Source: Buddleja alternifolia (lineage: Eukaryota; Streptophyta; Magnoliopsida; Lamiales; Scrophulariaceae). From it: DNA of 64,000 nucleotides. Every line of letters begins with the position of its first letter. Position 1 is the first letter of the stretch. Of the stretch, positions 19,860-33,318 are shown in pieces. The DNA lies in assembly GCA_019426215.1 (NCBI GenBank), contig CM033401.1:12157134-12221133 (forward strand). The letters are read 5' to 3'. A model generated the notes under the pieces. That model did not search any database and was not told where the DNA came from. It saw nothing but the letters and a program-made list of their open reading frames with translations. Made by a program: the position numbers and the translations under genes.

Positions 19860-22237
19860 TCAACTCTTATAAAACTGTAGCTCATACTTAGTAAATGTAT
19901 TAGAAAGCATTATCATGTGAGTTATAGTCATTGACCATGTGTTGTAGCTGTTATAATCATTCGTCATGTCTAGCTTGATCATCCCCTTGTTTGTTGATAG
20001 TACAATGAGATAGCCAGTTTCATTTCCCCCACCTTCTGAATCTTTATATAGCTCGCCATGCAAGTCCAGGATGATGCCTAAACAAAAATAAATTCATTGT
20101 AATATGCTCTTCCAATATGCCGATCATTTAATTATGTCTTTGCAATATGCTTAGTAATTTTATGCATCCCATACATTAACATTTACATATGTCACAGATT
20201 GAGTATAAATTTTGAAAAGGAAGCATTCTATATGCATAATAAACTTACGTTCCTTTTGTCTTGCGAAAGCATTTAGCATGTTGAGTTTCTTCATTTTGAG
20301 AATAACCTGGATAATACAACAAAAAGTCTAGACTACTGAAAATAATGTTGATATTTGGACCAAATTTAGTTATTAGTAAGAGGAAATTACCTTTCCTTCA
20401 TTATTAAGGATGACCATCACTGACCTCAGCAGATACCTTCCTGTTTCAACATAGCAAATAGAGAGAAAAATAACACGTGAATTAATTATTGTTAAGAGAT
20501 TAACAAAATTTATTTAGATTTTTTTTTTTTTTAGGTTACAGTTCCATTTTGATTGCAAAATGATTATGGTCTTGTGACTTTCGTACCATCTGTTGTCTCA
20601 ATATTAAGCTCTGCACCTTTAGCCAGTATTGATCTGCATTTCTCGAAATTGAAATCGAGTTCATTGTTATCCTTGATTGGCAGCACTGGTAAGCTCCCAT
20701 TTAATCTATTTTTGTATGCTGATCTGGCTTTTAGAGTATCAGCTCCTCTTATTGCTGCAAAAAGGAAAATTGGCAAAAGTTGTATAATTGAGCAAGTGAG
20801 GAATTCATAATGAACAAACAAGGATTGCTTTAGCTCCTTGGAACAATCTACATGAGGACAAACATATGTGATTTACCAATTTAACCCTGGAATAAGAGCT
20901 AGAAAAAAGAAATGATCTCCCAAAATAAATGTTTTTGAAAATACAAAAATATAATGAGTTGCTCACTTGACAATAGTCACTTAGTTATAATAAGTGCTGA
21001 TAGTTAAGAATGATTCATTACATGTTGCAGCTGCAGCAGTTAGCGTTACTATCTCGCCCGTACTTGTTCCACTGATTGCTGAACCAATTACACCGCTGAT
21101 CTGCTCTCTCTTTGCCCCCATTGCCTCCGCCATTTTGGCACACTGTGCAGCCACTAAGGCGGCTGCAGAAGCTACAGCAGAGTCCTTGTGGGCGTTTTTG
21201 TCATTTTGCGAGTTTTCAGCTGCTATTGCTGCCAGGGCAGCTGCAACACCCGCCACAGATATCGCTGCATGCACATCTGCCTTTTGTAACCTCTGCTCTT
21301 CTTTTCGCCTCTGCTTAATTTCTTTGAGCCATTTTTTTATTGAGACGTGTTTAAATGGTGCAAATTTCCATGGCATCTGCATTCAACAACATCTATTCCA
21401 TTATTTGAAGATACTTATTATAAGAGAGAAATAAATTTGTGGAGACGAGAATTTTTACCCATTTCCTTTTGAAGTAGCCGTTATAGTTCAGTTCTGGGTG
21501 CATCGCTTGTTGCATCCATATCCATGACTGAGGTAAGATGTGAAGGATTTTGATCAGTGCATTTATTTATGATGACGGTGAAAGCTTTGTGTATATTTAT
21601 TACCTTATTTCACTCAAAATTGATGGTCGAAAGTTATTCATGTTTGTTGCTTCTAATTGATAAGTAGTTCTAAGAAAAGACCTTTTAGATAAAAAGCTAA
21701 ATTGCATAGACACCCGGATCCTAATAATGAAAAACACCCAGAGATTTAAGAAATTGTCGTAATTTCCCCTGTTAGTAAAAGCATATTACATGTCTTGGTA
21801 ATTACCCAATAAATGAGGGGTGTGCATGTAATTATTATTCCGTTTTGTTGGTAGTTTTAGTAGTTACCTTTACATCATTGGATTTCCAAGGAGGCACAAA
21901 CGTCTCTCCATCGTCCATCTTTGCACTCTTGTCCATCTTCTGCAAGTTTACATTTATATTCTGTCACAAAAAACTACATAATTTTGTATGTGTGTGTGTG
22001 TGTGTGTGTCTATTTATGTTTATATCTTCGTAATCAACTCACCATAGATGGCAATTTAGCGTCATTCTCAAATATCTTTATTGAGCTCTCTTGAAGAACA
22101 AGTGATCGATCTGTCATCTCAGGTTCGAAAGCTTGAACTGCTAAGTTACACCAAGCATGCGAAAGAAAATCCATTGTCTCTGGATGTGCTTGAGAAAGTG
22201 TGGGCCCGAGATCGTGATCTGTCGTCGTTAAAGCCAT
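19860..22237 (-). CDS. VAN3-binding / FORKED-like protein (DUF828 plus PH-like domain)
   Basis: Plant-specific protein family; members (FKD1, VAB and FORKED-LIKE) bind the ARF-GAP VAN3 at the trans-Golgi and help position PIN auxin carriers during vein patterning. Exons in coding order: 22237-22043, 21939-21868, 21527-21459, 21376-21022, 20754-20587, 20440-20391, 20306-20249 and 20077-19860, giving 394 aa with all junctions in frame. The N-terminus [15 protein letters not shown] matches the family's opening MEFLSRSWS-type motif. An Ala-rich block (residues ~140-220, with [19 protein letters not shown]) is the DUF828 core. The PH-like domain spans ~275-394 and ends in the family-like [11 protein letters not shown]. 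It is shorter than FKD1 and fits the short FL subgroup. No obvious defect. The precise paralogue and function are inferred. Confidence 0.9.
21701..21836. mobile_element. Relic of the 'gtgcatgtaatta' MITE family in intron 2 of the VAN3-binding-like gene
   Basis: The stretch starts 'ctaaattgcatagacaccc' and ends 'gaggggtgtgcatgtaatta', the same ending as at 18905-18940 and 51045-51075. It lacks clear inverted ends, so it is a decayed or partial copy. Confidence 0.35.
21986..22010 (+). repeat. (GT)n microsatellite
   Basis: About eleven GT units in intron 1 of the VAN3-binding-like gene. Confidence 0.9.
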
Positions 22238-23696
22238 GGAGTTATGAGAAAGAGATTCAGCTACAAGTATTCTTGAATAGAGGTATAATGTTTAGCTCAC
22301 TCTTCTGGTCTCTAATTATATTGAGTTTTTTTGCCAACATATGGTCCATTAAAGCATCTATAAAGTTGTTGATTTGGAGCTGTATGGTGAAGAATAAACT
22401 GGAAAATTGGGGAACAAAGGAAGCCTACTTAAATCATTACTACTGGTTGGATCACCCCATGGAATGTATAACTTTAGATTATATTAGTGTATAATGCATG
22501 TGTATAAAAGCCATGGAAAATAAGTGTAGCTTTTTCGTGTCCTCTCGCAAAGGATTGATTTTTAGTCCGTCCTGAGACATTCCAATCGTCCATGTTGATC
22601 CATAATTGGACTTCACATGTTGGACGGTTGAGATGTTCTGAAACTCGCTGGTACCGGGACCAGCCTGAGGCTTCCAAATACAATAAAATTAGGAAATTTG
22701 GCTTTTTAGATATAGTATTAAATTCAGTGGAGATCAAAGTTAGAGGACCCATAAAGAAAATATATATATTGTATATATGTCCGTGTGTGTGTGTGTTTGT
22801 AGAGAGAGATAAGTGGAAATTTGTTTGCCAATATTGAGTGAGAAGGAACACATGCTAGCCACTGATGAGGCATGAAAAAACTTAAATGTCTAAATTGAAA
22901 AGATAAGTAAAAGGGGGTTTTAGGCCCCTTCTTTTGTATATCTTTAGATTGATTTGATACCATAAACTCTAGCTAAGCATGAACAATTTTAAGATATAAT
23001 AAGTGGCAGAATCAGTAGATAGAGCTGTACGGGGCCATGTCTGCATAATAAGATGAGGAGCTAAAGGATCATACAATATTTTTTTTTGGATATGTTTGTA
23101 TATATGTAATTTAAGTATAATTCAATTTGAATATAATTAATTGTAGTTGGCAATTTTGAATTTCTTATCATGCTGTTAGTAATTCACCTTATATGCATGT
23201 ATTAAGTCCGTCTCTTTTCATATTGAATATTTTGTCTTAAGCTCGTTATAATTTTTCGGTGGATTTCCTATGAAAATGAATTCGTCTGTGAATCCGTCTC
23301 TAAATTTGACATTACTTCGTATAATAAATCCGTAAGCTTGATTAATTAGAGCTTGGAACACCTAAAGTATTATCACAAACACAAAGTATATATGCCTTTT
23401 GGGCCACTATAGGGAAAAAGAAAGTAGATGTGTATCAATAAAGTTAGATTACAATAATATGCTAAAATGTAGTTATACTTGATTACCATCTTGATAAACA
23501 ATTAAAATTTTGATTAACTTTTTTGAGTGTAATGATTTGAATGAAACAGCAAACTACTTTTCATCACTAGGTTCAATTGTGTCAAGTTGTCAAAAAGGTC
23601 ATGAATTAGCTTTTAGGATAATTGAATATTGGGGAAGTACTCTTGTGACATGAAATGTTTGAAATTCTCATTGAAGCTCATGTGATCAAGCATTTA
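22238..23696. other. Upstream region of the VAN3-binding-like gene, no other gene seen
   Basis: Short frames overlap here on both strands, but none has family-like motifs or plausible splice context. A short (GT) run lies near 22781-22800. The promoter of the minus-strand gene should lie in the first few hundred bases. Confidence 0.5.
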
Positions 23697-24048
23697 GGCT
23701 ATGTTTGGTTATGTTTTGAGATGATATTTTGGTGAGAATTATTGGTGAGAAATTTATGGGGATACGTGTGTGTTCGATGAGATTGTGTTTGGTTTTATTT
23801 TGAGAGTTGATTTTTGGGTGTGTTTTTTGGTGAGATAATGTTTGGTTTTGTTTTCAGAGGGAACAAAACTTACTGTAGCGGTCAAATCATGAAACTTTTG
23901 TCTGTTAGAGATGAGAGAGAAGAGAGATAGCACATACAGAGGAGTGTAGGGACAAAGTAGGTGTAGAAAGATGAGAAATAATTATTATGTTTTTTTTGAC
24001 CAAAAAAGTAGTGTATTTTTGACCAAATGTTTTGTGAACCAAACAGGA
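23697..24048 (+). mobile_element. Tourist-like MITE, copy 1 of an inverted-orientation pair
   Basis: Begins TTA then 'ggctatgtttggttatgttt'; the right end reads 'gaaccaaacagga'. An interior segment 'acttactgtagcggtcaaat' is shared, in reverse, with the block at 28260-28494, so the two are copies of one family. End repeats are imperfect. Confidence 0.55.
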
Positions 24049-24117
24049 TTTGGTTAGAAAAAAAAATTGTTTCTATAATCTATGATATTCCAGTAAGAAA
24101 TATTTCCTTCTTCTAAG

Positions 24118-24370
24118 AGGGTGTTCGGCTAAGCTTATCCAAAACCTCCTAAATCTTATAAGATATTTGAGAAGCTTATAAGATTAAACATCTTATAAGA
24201 TGTTTAAAAAAATGTAGGGTTGTGTTACTTTTTTAAAAATAATTTATAAGACCCAAATATCTTATTTTTTGGTATTATAAGCTGTTTTTTAAAACAAATT
24301 ACCAAACATATTTATAGAGTTTATAAGCTCTAAACAATCTGATGTTTATAGGAAAGCTTAGCCAAACACC
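24118..24370. mobile_element. hAT-like MITE
   Basis: Inverted ends: left 'gggtgttcggctaagctt' and right, in reverse, 'ggtgtttggctaagctt'. Flanking 'ttctaag' and 'ttttaag' differ by one base and may be a decayed 8-bp target duplication. Length about 253 bp. The interior is also self-complementary around 'cttataag'. Confidence 0.7.
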
Positions 24371-27350
24371 TTTTAAGTCGTTTTCTATGTTCTCATTTTC
24401 ACCGGAGTGCACTCGTTAATGGGGTTTAGAGAGGCCCCTTTGTTAATGGAGACTATAGATCATACTTCATAGTTATAAAAAGTTAATACTTTAGGAAAAT
24501 TACTAACAACTTCGAAAAATAAACTTTTATGTCTAAAAAATCCTATAACAATATTCTCAATCCAAAAAACCTGTTTCATCAATTTTTTATTCCAAAAAGA
24601 TTCAATATTATGGCTAAATTGATGTTTGTATATAGAAATTTATTTATTTATTTAGAATTTGTAACATAATAGTTAATGCTGACTATAATTTTAATTTCCA
24701 ATTTCAGACTTTTAGGGTTTAGATGTTTGCCATAATAAAGTGAAAAATAGGAATAAATTAAATATTTAGAATAATTACTATTAAAAAAATAAAGTTCATA
24801 TTATACGATTTATCAAATAGAAAAATTCAATCAAAAAAATTCAGATAAAAAAATCAATTGATCAATTTACAATTTAAAAAACAAAGGAAAATTAGTCCAA
24901 AGAGTTATTAGTCTTAACATTTGAGTTTTTTGGAATTAAGTATTAAATTGAATTTTAGAAGTGAAATTTTTTTTATGAGCTTTTTGGATGTAGAAGTTTA
25001 TTTTAGAGTGTTTTAGTAAAATTCCCTATACTTTATTACTTTGAGCTATAAAGATGAAGTATTGCACGTTCAATGAATAAAGATGCCTAGTTAAAAGTGA
25101 TTAGGCACCTTTTTTCATAGTTTATTGCTCTAAAGAAGTGTAAAGTATCAATTAGTACCGGAAATTCTTTGTAATAATCATTTGGTTCCTCCAATTTTGA
25201 TATTAAGTTATCATTAATGCGAAGTTTCAAAGCTACTTCACATATATATATATATATATATATATTATCAAAAGAAAAAAGCTACATCACATTAGTTTAT
25301 AAAATAATTATCGATTTGAATTATAACAATGAATTATGTTAACGTCTTCGTAAATTTTCTTCAAATTTAAAAGATAGTACGTTGTGTTCTTTATTTTTAT
25401 ATTTTATTTGGTCTTTTCATTTTCTTTACCAAAATTCAAAATTTTAACATTATTTAACGGGGGTTAAATTATAATGTTTGATCGGGATCTTAATATTACG
25501 TTTGAACCTATACCAAACTGTGAAGGGTGTTTGGACAATTTCCCGTACTGAAATAAATCTTGACCTGCTATGACTTTATTTACGTTTGACAATTAAGGTT
25601 GTAATTACTCTTGAATTGCCCAAACATAATAACATAAGTGAAACCTTCTATATAACTTAATTTACAGAGTGAAGATTTTGGTCTATCATAATGCTATAAA
25701 ATCAAATATTAATAAATGAATTACATGTAAGAGTATTGATGTAGGACAAGAAGCTGATGCATTTTTGAATCAATTTGAGGGAAAAAAGGTGAATAATATG
25801 ATAGTGAGATTTTAAACGGCTGTTGCTTTTGATCTGCTTGAGTTACGGGGCCCACAAGATACCAAGTCGAAGTTGTTTTGCGACGAATCCAATCGAATGT
25901 CTTGGGGCCAATTTACGGCTAATGGATCGACCTCAAATTCCATCGTTTAGGCCCTTGTTCGGGCTATTTAGTGTTTTTTTCGCCATTTTTCAGTGTTTTT
26001 GTTTAATTTTAATTAAGTGTCTAATGGTCAAATGGGGCCCAAGTTTTTCCATGTGTAAATTTGTAAGATGAAGTACATGTGGTCAAATTTGGCAGCGTTC
26101 TGAGTTCGTTAGGATTCTAGAGATTTTTTGGAGTTAGGATATAAGTAGAAGTAGAATTTCTAATTTATTTCGATTAAAACTTCTATCGTCTGGATTCGTC
26201 TTGAAACGAGCTTTGATTTGTATTTCGTGGGCCCATAACTCCAAACAAATCAAAAGTTACAACTGTTTGAAGTGTTACTGTCACTTTTTGTTTATTTTTT
26301 ACCTTTTTTCCCTCAAAATGATCCAAAAACAATGTTGGCTTCTTTTTCTATGTCAAGTACACTATGGTTACCAAGCACCATTGAATAAGAATATATAATC
26401 AACTTATTACTAAACAATCAAGTAAGAGAGTAAAAAGATATTCACACGTTATTTAGATTAAATTAAACCCAAAGTCTGGAATAATCGGGGTTTCAACTCT
26501 ATAAAGTTAGCCTCATTGGCAATTTTACCAAAATTAATGAGTCTGAAAACCGAGTTTGCTAAAAGAAATAGGCTTTATTTATAATTGAGCTTAGTTGCTT
26601 TGCTACACTGAATCCAAGGCTTCATGGGCCCGGGTCTTAATGATTTTATACATTAGTGTGGCTTTTACAAATGATTTCTTGTTTATTCATTGACATCACA
26701 AGTTTTCAGAAAAAAGACTCATAAAAGGGTTCCCGTCACTTAAATAAACTAATAGAGTGTATATGCATTGCACGTAAAATACATATTTATATGCTAAAAA
26801 ATTTCAATATTCAAGTATTATATCTGAAAATATATATAAAAAAATTTAATTCAAACTTGTTAATATGAAACATTTTGATATAGAATGTATTTAACTATAG
26901 TATAAACTTGAAAAAAAAACAAAAAAAATAGATTTAGAGTTTAAGTTGCACGAGAATTAACAGATATCAAAATTATATTTATAGTAACCTTGGAATGGTT
27001 TTGGGAAGTTGGAGAGGGGGCATTTTTATTATTTGAATGTGAAAAGTTGGTTAAATTAATAAGGTAGATTTGATTTCTTTACTATCATGATTGACTTTGT
27101 ATGAGTAATTTTGTTTATGACAAATTTATTGGGGGACCTTTGAGTTTGCCGACAGTTTCAAGTAAAGGATTCCAAGAAAATGTAGGCTCTGTTTATTTTT
27201 ATTTTGAATGCATATTTTGGCCAAAATTTTGGGCAAAACACTTTTGGCCCTGATTGTTTGGCCAGAATGGCCAAAATTGAGTGTCTGACATTAAGACTGA
27301 GACATGACAAGCCTAGTGTTGATCAAAGTCAAAGATTTGTCATTAACTTA
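24371..27350. other. Gene-poor AT-rich stretch
   Basis: No gene supported. It contains an (AT) run at 25241-25264. The segment at about 25820-26330, with higher GC and a TATA-like 'gatataagtag' near 26137-26147, has the look of a decayed LTR, but I found no paired copy. At about 27184 a truncated 'ggctctgttt' MITE end is visible. Confidence 0.5.
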
Positions 27351-27801
27351 GGCTCTGTTTAGAGGTGTTTTTATTTCATTTCAATTGTCATTTTTAAAAT
27401 GTATGAGAGAATGAGTTTTTTTATTTTCGTGTGAAAAAAGTGAAAAAAATAGATGTGTTTGGTTGTATTTTTAAAAATGGTTGAAATTAGTGATTGTGAT
27501 GTGTGAAATGATTAAAAAATAATAATTAAATAATAGTGTTGAATTTAAAAATTTAAAAGAGATGAGAGTGAGAGGCTTAAAAAATTGAAAGGAGATGGTA
27601 GAGAAAAGTGATAAAAAGAAATTGTGAGATAAGTGATGTAAAATGTAATTTTTAATAAAATGATTGAGATTTATTGGGAACATAAAAATGAAAATAAAAA
27701 TGAAAATATTTTCAGTTAAAAATAGTGCAAAGTGTGTATTTTCATTTTCAAATGAAAATAAAAATGGAAAAAGTAAAACGAAAACACAGGCAAACATGGC
27801 C
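27351..27801. mobile_element. Tourist-like MITE, 451 bp (twin of 36424-36875)
   Basis: Starts 'ggctctgttt', ends 'aaacatggcc', with TTA on both sides (27348-27350 and 27802-27804). Internal text such as 'tttttaaaaatggttgaaat' is shared with the copy at 36424-36875. Non-autonomous; frames inside are chance. Confidence 0.8.
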
Positions 27802-28105
27802 TTAGTATTTTTAAATTCTCACATCCTTTTCATATTTACTGTTAGTTTCAATCAATTAAAATTTATCTTTTTTCTATTTATTTTACTGGTCCCTTATATA
27901 TTGAACCGTTCTTGTATTTAGCAATCATAATTTTTTTTATCGCTAGTCATGAACTCTACTTGTAATTACCATGTAAGCGTTAGGAATTTATATTTAAATT
28001 ATAATATATAATATATTATATGACTATATATATTGTAATGAGTATACGAATATGTATATATGTTAGAATGAATTTTATATTATATGTGTTCTAGTACATG
28101 TGTGT

Positions 28106-28108
28106 GTG

Positions 28109-28142
<34 letters not shown>

Positions 28143-28214
28143 TATATACACACCCCAATTCCAATTCATAAATATATGCATATAATATTAATATTATATA
28201 TATATATATATATA
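28106..28214. repeat. Microsatellite cluster
   Basis: A 'ctat' tetranucleotide run followed by (AT) near 28112-28148, and a second (AT) run near 28196-28214. Confidence 0.8.
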
Positions 28215-28259
28215 TTATAATCATTTAAAACTTGTAATATAATATAATTTTCAATCATT

Positions 28260-28494
28260 AGCTAATTTTTAATATTACTTTTTCAAACAAAAACTTACAT
28301 GATTTGACTGCTACAGTAATTTTTGTTTCATCTGTAAACAAAACCAAACATATTTTCACCAAAAAACCACCCAAATATCACTTCAAAATAGCCAATTCAA
28401 ACACAGTCTCACCAAAATACACAATTCCCTATAAAATGTTTCACCAAAATTTTCAACAAAAACATCTTCCTAAATAAAAACAAACAAGGTCGTA
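28260..28494 (-). mobile_element. Tourist-like MITE, copy 2 of the inverted-orientation pair
   Basis: Reverse-orientation relative of 23697-24048, sharing the reverse of the 'actgtag...tcaaatcatg' segment and repeated 'tcaccaaaa' motifs. It ends 'aaacaaacaaggtcg'. The left border is not defined. Confidence 0.5.
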
Positions 28495-30320
28495 GAGTCT
28501 CAAATGTTTCAATGTAGATTTTCAAATAATTATTTAATTACTTAAACAAAGGTGTTTAAACAGATGTGGTAAATTTAATTTAAGTAAGGGTAATATTGTA
28601 ATATCACAATTAGAAGAAACAACTTACAAGATCCATACTTTTATAGTAAATATAGATATAGATATTTTGACATCAACTCTTCTTCTATACAGAATTCTTA
28701 AGGTCTCTTCCCAAAATCTGGTTTAAAAATATTAAGCAGATTGATCTTGGTATTTGGACTTTAAAGTATCAAAAGAAATATTACTACATCATTTATCAGG
28801 TTATTCTACATTAATTGTCATATATCTGTTAAGAAATACTTTTAAATGGACTTTTGGAGATAAAAGTTCATTTATAAATACTTGTTCGATAATGAAATTT
28901 AAACGAACTCTCGGAATAAATCACTTCTTCAAAAGTTCATTTTAAAGAAGTATACATTAATAGCTTTTGAATTTCTTTTTTCTAACACTTCTATAAAATG
29001 TTACTTTATGTGTAATTTCATAAGACACATTACAATTTTAAAAGCATTTATTTAAAATGCCATTTTTGAAAGTCCATTCAACAAAAGGACTTATTAATTA
29101 AGAAATAGACCCACACATTCTAGAGCGATTCTTCTTCTTCTTATTCTTCTTGTTCTTCCTAATATCTCTCACTATATACTCTCGGATCCTATATCGACGT
29201 GCTATATATCGATAATCTATTATTTTACGAGTGCTTACGTATGGAAGATAACTTTCGATAATCCGCAAAATAATATTACTGACGGCCAGATAATATTCCC
29301 GTAAAATAATATTACTGACAGCCAGGGACATAATTTAAACGATGATTACTCGGTCATAGATGGTTATACAGATGCACTTATATTCTGTAGACATGTCTTG
29401 TTTGATGAACTTAGTGGAAATATTACTATATACAGTATTAAAAGTTCGCGATAATTATTAGTAAATGTATTACACTAAGTGATGTCTAGATCCATTTGTT
29501 ATGTTGTACAATCTATATGTACTTGTGCATAGAAACATATGCTGTTTACATTCTTGAAACTTCACGAACTTTCCAGAATTTTTTTGAGTATCTTACGACA
29601 TATCTATTTCACATCACCGAATAATATTTCGATACACCTCACAATATTATCACTAGTAGCGTGAGCAACTTTGAGCCATAAATATAATAAGAATGGTAAA
29701 TGTAGCAAAGATTCTGATCTCACAATGGTTAGTTTCCATAGTTCAATTAAAATTAGGCCACGGAAGAGGATGATACAGAGGGATTACTGTTACAACATCG
29801 ACATCTACGTCCTAGAATACAAACATCTACAGTCCTTATCAAAAAAAAAAAAAAAAATCATCTACAAGAACCTAAATCTTATGTAAAGTCACTTTAATTT
29901 CACATAGAAAGGGTTAAACTATGATGAACCTAAGTGTACCAGGATCCGTTGTAGCGTTACCAACAAGTTGACGACACAATTGGTGTTAACAAGTTCACTT
30001 CACCATGGCTTTACGGAGCTTTTCCGTGATGACAGTTTTTCTGCATTAACAAATAAAGACCGGTTATCCACCGTGACCAAGCTCATATATAACAAACATA
30101 CAAGGAAATTCAATCAATCCAGTTGTGGTTTAACATTATATGGGCAATTGAAGTGCAATTAAATTTCCAGCAGGAAATTCTAACCTGCTCTCGGCTCGGA
30201 CATACCCAGTGTACTCTACAAGGAAACTATAGTACACTTGCTATATAATTGGTTCTTATTTTGTGAAATACACTAGCATCGCACATCAGGTTTTTGTTTC
30301 CGACTCATATAAGTGCGCAC
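28495..30320. other. Gene-poor stretch
   Basis: No gene supported. Near 29266-29325 there is a short direct repeat of 'taatattactgac'. A run of A lies at about 29841-29856. Confidence 0.5.
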
Positions 30321-30503
30321 TGGAAAATTCTTGTACACACCTGGTGCGAGACCCCAGTTTCATGCATGCACCGAGACACAATAAAAACAATAAAAGAATG
30401 CGTATTCAATATAAAAGCAAGTCGAACATTTTTTTATTATTTTGTGTTGTGTTTTGGTGCATGCAATTGGGTCCCGCATCGAGTGTTTACAAGAATTTTC
30501 CGT
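30321..30503. repeat. Imperfect inverted-repeat hairpin
   Basis: The left arm (30321-30397), with 'ggaaaattcttgta' and 'catgcatgcacc', pairs with the right arm (about 30424-30503), with 'ggtgcatgcaattggg' and 'tacaagaattttcc'. The arms are about 75 bases with roughly three quarters matching, and the loop is about 25-30 bases. This fits either a small MITE or a long hairpin able to yield small RNAs. No clean target duplication. Confidence 0.6.
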
Positions 30504-30687
30504 GAATATTTATTATTAATTAAGAAAAGAAGCATGTACATATAGTTCACATGTGATCTTCTACGTTGCAACTCATGCTCCATTTTCTTTTACAATGCAA
30601 TGTATTGGTTCAATAACACGCATCCACTAAAAATTCGGACAAGTACTTATTTAAACAAAACAAGATAAGTGTCTTCCACAATGCACG

Positions 30688-30721
30688 CAATAGCACAATA
30701 GGGCAATAGGGCAATAGGGCT
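30688..30721. repeat. Short tandem repeat
   Basis: Three to four copies of a 9-base unit 'caatagggc'. Confidence 0.85.
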
Positions 30722-30793
30722 TGCAAGAGAAGATCTTATCACCTGCATATAAACACTTGCGGACAACATATTAAATAAACACAAATACACATG

Positions 30794-32985
30794 TTAGTTG
30801 ATAGGGAAGTCAACGCCCTCCATCCATCTTTCCTGTTACGTTGCAAAAATACAGTAATTTAAAGGTGTGATTTTGTGTACGTCTCACTTCTAATAATATA
30901 CATGGTGTTTAAGATCATAGTTTTGGAAAAAGAATTCCGTTTTCAAATACATAGTTTCGTTTGACACATACCTAAAGTGAAAAAGGATCAAATGGGACGG
31001 TGGAGAATTATGGAGCATATTAGTTTATTACTCTATCAGACAATAAATTGTTTGACGATTCTCTCTTTTCAGATTTCCCCCCCTACTAAAACAGAGTATA
31101 TTGGACGACAAGATAACTGTGAAAGATTCTAATTTACTCTTTTAAGCTTAATGAATAAAAAAACAGACGAGGAGATACATAGATGATAGATCGGTGAACC
31201 TAAATAAATTCTACAACGCCAATCACATAACACTGTCATTTTACACACTTATTATCAATTAACATGAATCATGTGTATATACAGAAGTAAAACACGCATA
31301 CAACAAATCAAACATTAACTTGCATGAGGAAAACAAATCAAAACAGAGAGAGTTATATAACCTGGTACAGTGGAAGAGCGACAGTTTTGGTGAACAACAT
31401 GTTTTACCGTTTCCTTATGCACCCTAATGTGCTTAACAGCAATTTTAGTAGCAGGCGTGGAGCTAACGTCATGCCCGATATCTTTCAAGGTGCTCAGGGC
31501 ATTGCCACTTCGCCCTGTTGCCTCCTCCATTCTTGTTTCCTCCACCTGGTTGCCCCCTAGCATAATTGACAAATATCTATCAACCCAAAGATATGATAAA
31601 TTCAAGCTCGTCCCCCAAACAGCTTCAGCAATGCAATTATTCGTTCAGCAAAGAAATTCTACTTGTCACAAGGCAGCTTAGAAGAACTTTACTGCATAAA
31701 TGGTGCGGAAGAAGGTCCCTATAAATTTATTCAAGGGGTTCAAACAAGCACATGAACGGAATTTACGCTAAACATGAAAAAAGTATTTTCTAGCATTTCC
31801 CTAGAAAAACGTGTTTGGTTCATTATTTTCCAAACAAAATCCTTAAAGCCTTCTTATACTATCTTTGCCAAAATTGAATAGGGTATAGAAAAGACAGGCA
31901 AATTACAAAAATCTCTGATTAAAAGAACGAGAAAAACCATCTTTTCACTGTTCTTGATTAATTTTAATAATTTCAAACACTTAAGGGCATCATCCGACTA
32001 TATCTCAACGTCGAAAGTCAAATTCATCACCTATAGTTATCCAAAATGACATGCAAAACAAAATCCACTTCGTCGGACTAAATCCATGGGCTTGACTGAG
32101 ATATATTTGGGAAAATCATTTTTCAGGGAATTTGTGCGAAATACCACCTTACCCAAACACACATCTCAACCAAAAAACATGCTACATCAACAATTCTACG
32201 AAGAAATACATATCACGTCAATGCCACTACACATCTTCACCAAAAAAAACAACTCACCCAAACACGCTTCTAGCGCTCCAAAATATTATTTTTCTCTAAT
32301 TTTCTTGGAAAACCACTTCTCAGATACAGAGTCATCACATTAGGGCCTACACGGACAAATTTTTTGCATCCTTCATTAAGTTTTGAAAATACCGTAAAAC
32401 TGCGCCCTAAACTTGCAATGATGCAAATAGGTATCCCGTATACCTAATTAACGGGTGGTTCAAACCATAATTCCCGTATACCTAATTCCCTAGAAAGTTC
32501 CTTGAACAACCATAATTAACTACTAAATGTGAACAAACCACAATTATCCATACAAGCAAACCAATCCAATCTCACTACATGAACATTTGTGATAATTGCA
32601 CGACTAAGAGTGTTGAGAGCTCGTAAAAATAACCCGTAATTCACTAGGCATTTCCAAGGCCTACAACTCACATTGCGCAAAAACATCTTATAAAATGCCA
32701 GCAAAGAACAAAATGATTTCCTAAAACAATGTAAAAATTAAGACTCTTAAAAAATAAAAAATAAAAAAGAACACAAAAGTTGATTTAATTTTACCTGTAA
32801 AAGGAGTGGCAAAATCAGAAGCAGAATCCATAAGCAATGGAGCATACATGTAGCAATCACATTTCAAATAATTCTCAACATCCTTTACCAATCTCTTCTC
32901 CTTTTTCTTTATCGGTTCAATTTCAAATGACACTTCACCTGCTAAAACACAAAATGCACAGTAAAAAATTTTATTCACCCAACAT

Positions 32986-33017
<32 letters not shown>

Positions 33018-33271
33018 CACTTTTGGTACATAGGAATTGGCCAATTTCAGATTTAGTCCCATTCGAATTTCAGTTTGGATGGAAAAAGGCGAGTTTTTTG
33101 TATTGAGTAACATTCGCCCTTTTTCTATCTATTTTTTCACTGCTGGGACAAAAGTCCAACATTTTGAGTCCTATGCCACTAAAAACAGTGCAACTGAAAA
33201 ATTCTAATGGACTATATCTTAAATGGGCGTTGGACTAACGGATCATAATTCATAAATGAAATTTTCCATAT

Positions 33272-33318
<47 letters not shown>

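Noticed and set aside
20994..21434. 146-codon plus-strand frame rich in Ala
   Set aside because: It is the antisense shadow of exon 4 of the VAN3-binding-like gene, whose exons join in frame on the minus strand.
25820..26660. Possible LTR with a TATA-like box
   Set aside because: Composition suggests it, but no second copy, terminal inverted bases, primer site or target duplication was found.
27471..27797. 108-codon minus-strand frame
   Set aside because: It is contained within the MITE at 27351-27801, and the twin element shows it is repeat sequence.
30688..30721. Short spaced repeat considered as a CRISPR-like array
   Set aside because: Units are contiguous 9-mers without spacers, and the genome is a plant.
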